Shown: in pieces, positions 53,902 to 56,118 of the stretch
Layout: each line of letters starts with the position of its first letter
How positions within the stretch are numbered: the stretch's first letter is position 1
Source: Prevotella illustrans
GTDB taxonomy: Bacteria; Bacteroidota; Bacteroidia; Bacteroidales; Bacteroidaceae
Assembly: GCF_017426725.1 (NCBI RefSeq)
Contig: NZ_JAERMS010000016.1
Span: forward strand, 1 to 56,118
Length of the DNA: 56,118 nt
Direction: 5' to 3'
Notes under the pieces: generated by a model
The model's database searches: none
What the model saw: the letters and a program-made list of their open reading frames with translations, nothing else
What the model was told of the DNA's origin: nothing
Translations under genes and position numbers: made by a program

Positions 53902-54419
53902 TTACTCTGAATAATCTTTACATCCACCCTCCAAAAAGTGGCATTATTCCGGAAAAGAAAAGACTTGGACGAAAATAAACGATTGTAGAGCCAGTTTATA
54001 AATCGCTGGTTATCAATACGTTGTGCTTTTTAAGGCGTTTTCCTTTCACTTTTTTACCCTTATTAGCTATGTTTTTAGCCTGTCATTGCGGCCCTTTCAT
54101 CGGCTGAAAGTTATGCTTTAGCGGCGTCATCGCTATGCTTTGAGTCGATAAAAGCATAGCTTTGGGCATAAAAGGATATCAAAATCGGCAAACCGAAGGG
54201 ATTTTTCAGCGTGCCGGCACTTAGATGAAGCGTTACGTAAGTGTTAAAATAATGCGATTTTTTCTGACAAAATCACTTGTAGGCTTGTCCCCACAAATTA
54301 TCGGATAAGCCCTTTGTGAGAGCGGAACGTGATGAATCACGCCCCTACGCCTGCCGGATGAAATCATCGGGAGGATGCGAAATATATGGCGTGCCGCCCC
54401 CTCCGATGAAAATAGAGTT
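53614..54419. other. Non-coding region between sulfatase and surface protein
   Basis: It holds most of the dispersed repeat (to 53901), a flank motif CGCTGGTTATCAATACGTTGT (about 54003), array E (54062-54164), and at 54321-54351 an inverted copy of the GTAGGGGC...CACGTTCCGC repeat seen at 42472. No gene is visible. The two genes it separates converge. Confidence 0.7.
54062..54164. repeat. 22-bp-period palindromic-word array E (5 units, degenerate)
   Basis: Unit starts fall at 54062, 54084, 54106, 54128 and 54150, exactly 22 bp apart. Words are more diverged (ATTAGCTATGTTTTT, ATTGCGGCCCTTT, GAAAGTTATGCTTT, CATCGCTATGCTTT, AAAAGCATAGCTTT), yet the spacing is kept. Confidence 0.82.
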
Positions 54420-56017
54420 TTATTTGATGATTACCTTGCGGCCGCCGACGATGTAGGCGCCTGCGGACAGTTGGCGGCGTGCGGCGTCGGCGAGGCGATC
54501 GGCCACGCGCCGACCTTGCAAGTCGTACACCGGACCGCTAAATCCCGTCGCGTCGTCCGTCACGCCATCGATGCCGGTGGTCTCGTCGTCGAGGATGATG
54601 GAGAACTCCTTGGCGCCTTGACTGCCGTTGCGGACAATATAGGCACGGTAGGGAGGAACCGTGGCGGCGAGGTTGTCGGTCGTTACCTTGTGGAATTTGC
54701 CGTTGCTCTGCAGGATGTAGGCGTTGGCGGCGGCAGCGTTGTCCACGCCGTCTATCGTGCCCACGAAGCTGTACTTGCCGGCGGTGGTCGTCAAAGCGGC
54801 GGCATTGAAGGCTTTCACCTCTATGTCATTGCCGCCGAGCTGTGGCGTGCCGTCAGCCGTGAGCAGGTAAGGCTTGTAGGCCTCGAGCTTGTCGGTTACA
54901 GGCGTGAAGCGTACCGCTCCGGCATAGCCTTGCGTGCCCGAGAGGGTGTAGGCCTTGAAGCCGCTGATGGGCAACTCGTAAGGCAGGCAAAGGGTGGCCT
55001 TGTCTACGGCGAGCGTGCGCGTGTTCGTTACGGTGGCGGCGGTGAAGTCAATGCCGATGGGCAGCGGCGTGCCGTCGGTGAGCACGAAGTCTTCGCACAC
55101 CCACTTGGCGTTCGGCGTGTCGTAGTAGACGTAGTTGGTCTTGCTCTTGTCGCCCTCGCTGTAGAGATCAGGCATTTCGCCCAGCTGCTGTGCCCAATAG
55201 CAAGCGTTGGTGCGGTCGCCTTGCAGGCGTTTCGTTATCTCGCCGCTCTTCAGCTGCGCCTCGGTCACCTGTGTGCCCTCGCCTCGCCGCAGGTGTTGAG
55301 GTAGTAGCAGTTGTTGATGGTGGCGTCAGCGGGGGCGAAGGTGTAGCTCTCGTCGCCGGCGTTGTTCGTGCCGAGGTAGAGACAGTTGTTCAGGGTCATG
55401 GTGGCGTTGAGTGCCCAATCATTATTTATAAATCCTCCCATACCTTTCTTGCCTTTGTCGGTCATGGCGGTAATATTGCCCTTGACGACGCAGTCGGTAA
55501 AGGTAACGACGGAACCGTAGTATCTAGAGCTAAGCATGCCCCCTAATTGGTTTGTGACATATGGATTGTTGCACATGAGATCCACGTCGCTGACGCAGCC
55601 CGAGACTGTGGTTGTGCCGGCCACGCAATAAATCAATCCGGACAACGCAAAATTGTTCGATGCGATTTTTCCTTGGGTGCGCAGGTTCTTGATGGTGGCG
55701 CCATTCACATACTTGAAAGGGGCTGTTCTTTCGCCTGTGTTAGTCCAATTGAAAGAGAGCGTATATCCCTGCCCGTCGAACGTACCGGAATAAGATTTGT
55801 CTGTTCCCAACATCACGATGTCCGTGCCGAGGTCGACGTCGGCGGTCATGATGGCGTTGAGCCCGGTTTCTCCGTTGTTCACGCGGTTGCAGAATGCCTG
55901 CCAGTCGGCCTTCGAGCCGATGCTGATGTCGTTGCTGCCCTGTGCCCATGCCGGTATGGCCGGCACGAGGATAAACAGGAAGAGGCTGAGCCTCTGGATG
56001 ATGTCTTTTGTCTTCAT
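54420..56017 (-). pseudogene. Secreted beta-helix-like surface protein, frameshifted near 55270
   Basis: The N-terminal frame (56017-55265) has a signal peptide (FILVPAIPAWAQG) and GLUG-like repeats (GTFDGQGYTLSFNW, GLIYCVAGTTTVSGCVSDV, GGFINNDWALNATMTLNNC). The text then continues in another frame (55268-54420) with VTEAQLKSGEITKRLQGD and a C-terminal tail YDLQGRRV...GGRKVIIK like type IX secretion sorting domains. One extra G in GAGGCGAGG (minus strand, near 55275) joins them into about 532 aa. It is probably displayed on the surface; the ligand is unknown. As with the other three frameshifts, a sequencing error is possible. Confidence 0.78.
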
Positions 56018-56118
56018 ATTAAATTGAAATTGAAAAATTAAATGATTGCGTTTTGAAATTTGAAGTTTGAAAATAATGATTTGTTATGATTTGTCCGATT
56101 TGTAAGATTTATTCCTAA

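Overview
The window looks like chromosomal DNA from a Bacteroidota species, most probably Prevotella or a close relative. The evidence is SusC/SusD-type and STN-containing TonB receptors, ECF sigma/FecR pairs, DUF4249, DUF4254 and a RhuM protein, a three-subunit quinone-linked succinate dehydrogenase/fumarate reductase, promoters of the Bacteroidota form (TTG, about 20 bp, TAnnTTTG), almost no Shine-Dalgarno sites, and many hairpin-rich intergenic repeats. I see no rRNA, tRNA or CRISPR array.

Layout. 0.5-4.9 kb (minus): FecR-like protein, DUF4249 lipoprotein and TonB receptor. 5.2-8.7 kb (minus): sdhCAB/frdCAB. 8.9-15.6 kb (plus): mnmG, apt, uvrC, dtd, a MazG-type pyrophosphohydrolase and deoC, with two parS-like ParB sites around apt. 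15.6-18.0 kb: an IS4-family element with 9-bp target duplications, a repeat cluster, and a 165-bp MITE with the same ends. 18.0-25.6 kb: polyprenyl synthase, polA, an alpha/beta hydrolase, ychF, a four-helix-bundle protein and lgt. 25.6-32.4 kb: an RDD protein facing a SpoIIM/DUF4129/DUF4350/MoxR/DUF58 operon. 33-35.3 kb: a GH92 mannosidase. 35.4-37.0 kb: an ABC-type ATPase plus DUF4435 pair resembling the PARIS anti-phage system. 37.1-41.8 kb (minus): rnc, fabF, acpP, a GT9 glycosyltransferase and DUF4254. 42.07-42.44 kb: a DnaA-box cluster that is probably oriC. Genes on its left for 6 kb are all minus and genes on its right for 11 kb are all plus. 43.4-53.6 kb (plus): RhuM, nadA, then ECF sigma, FecR, SusC, SusD and a sulfatase, a sulfated-glycan utilisation locus. 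54.4-56.0 kb (minus): a secreted beta-helix-like surface protein.

The most unusual material is between genes. Five separate intergenic regions carry arrays of short palindromic words (AAAAGC-TAT-GCTTTT and variants) at almost exactly 22-bp spacing. A second family makes very long G/T-rich hairpins with arms up to 41 bp, and a third is a roughly 305-bp dispersed repeat containing a minisatellite. The IS and the MITE both sit at the centre of GC-rich palindromes.

Four genes (DUF4350, SusD, sulfatase, surface protein) each carry an apparent single-base deletion, mostly in G or C runs. These may be sequencing errors. The MoxR gene has a heptanucleotide repeat right after its start codon that puts it out of frame, so it may be phase-variable.
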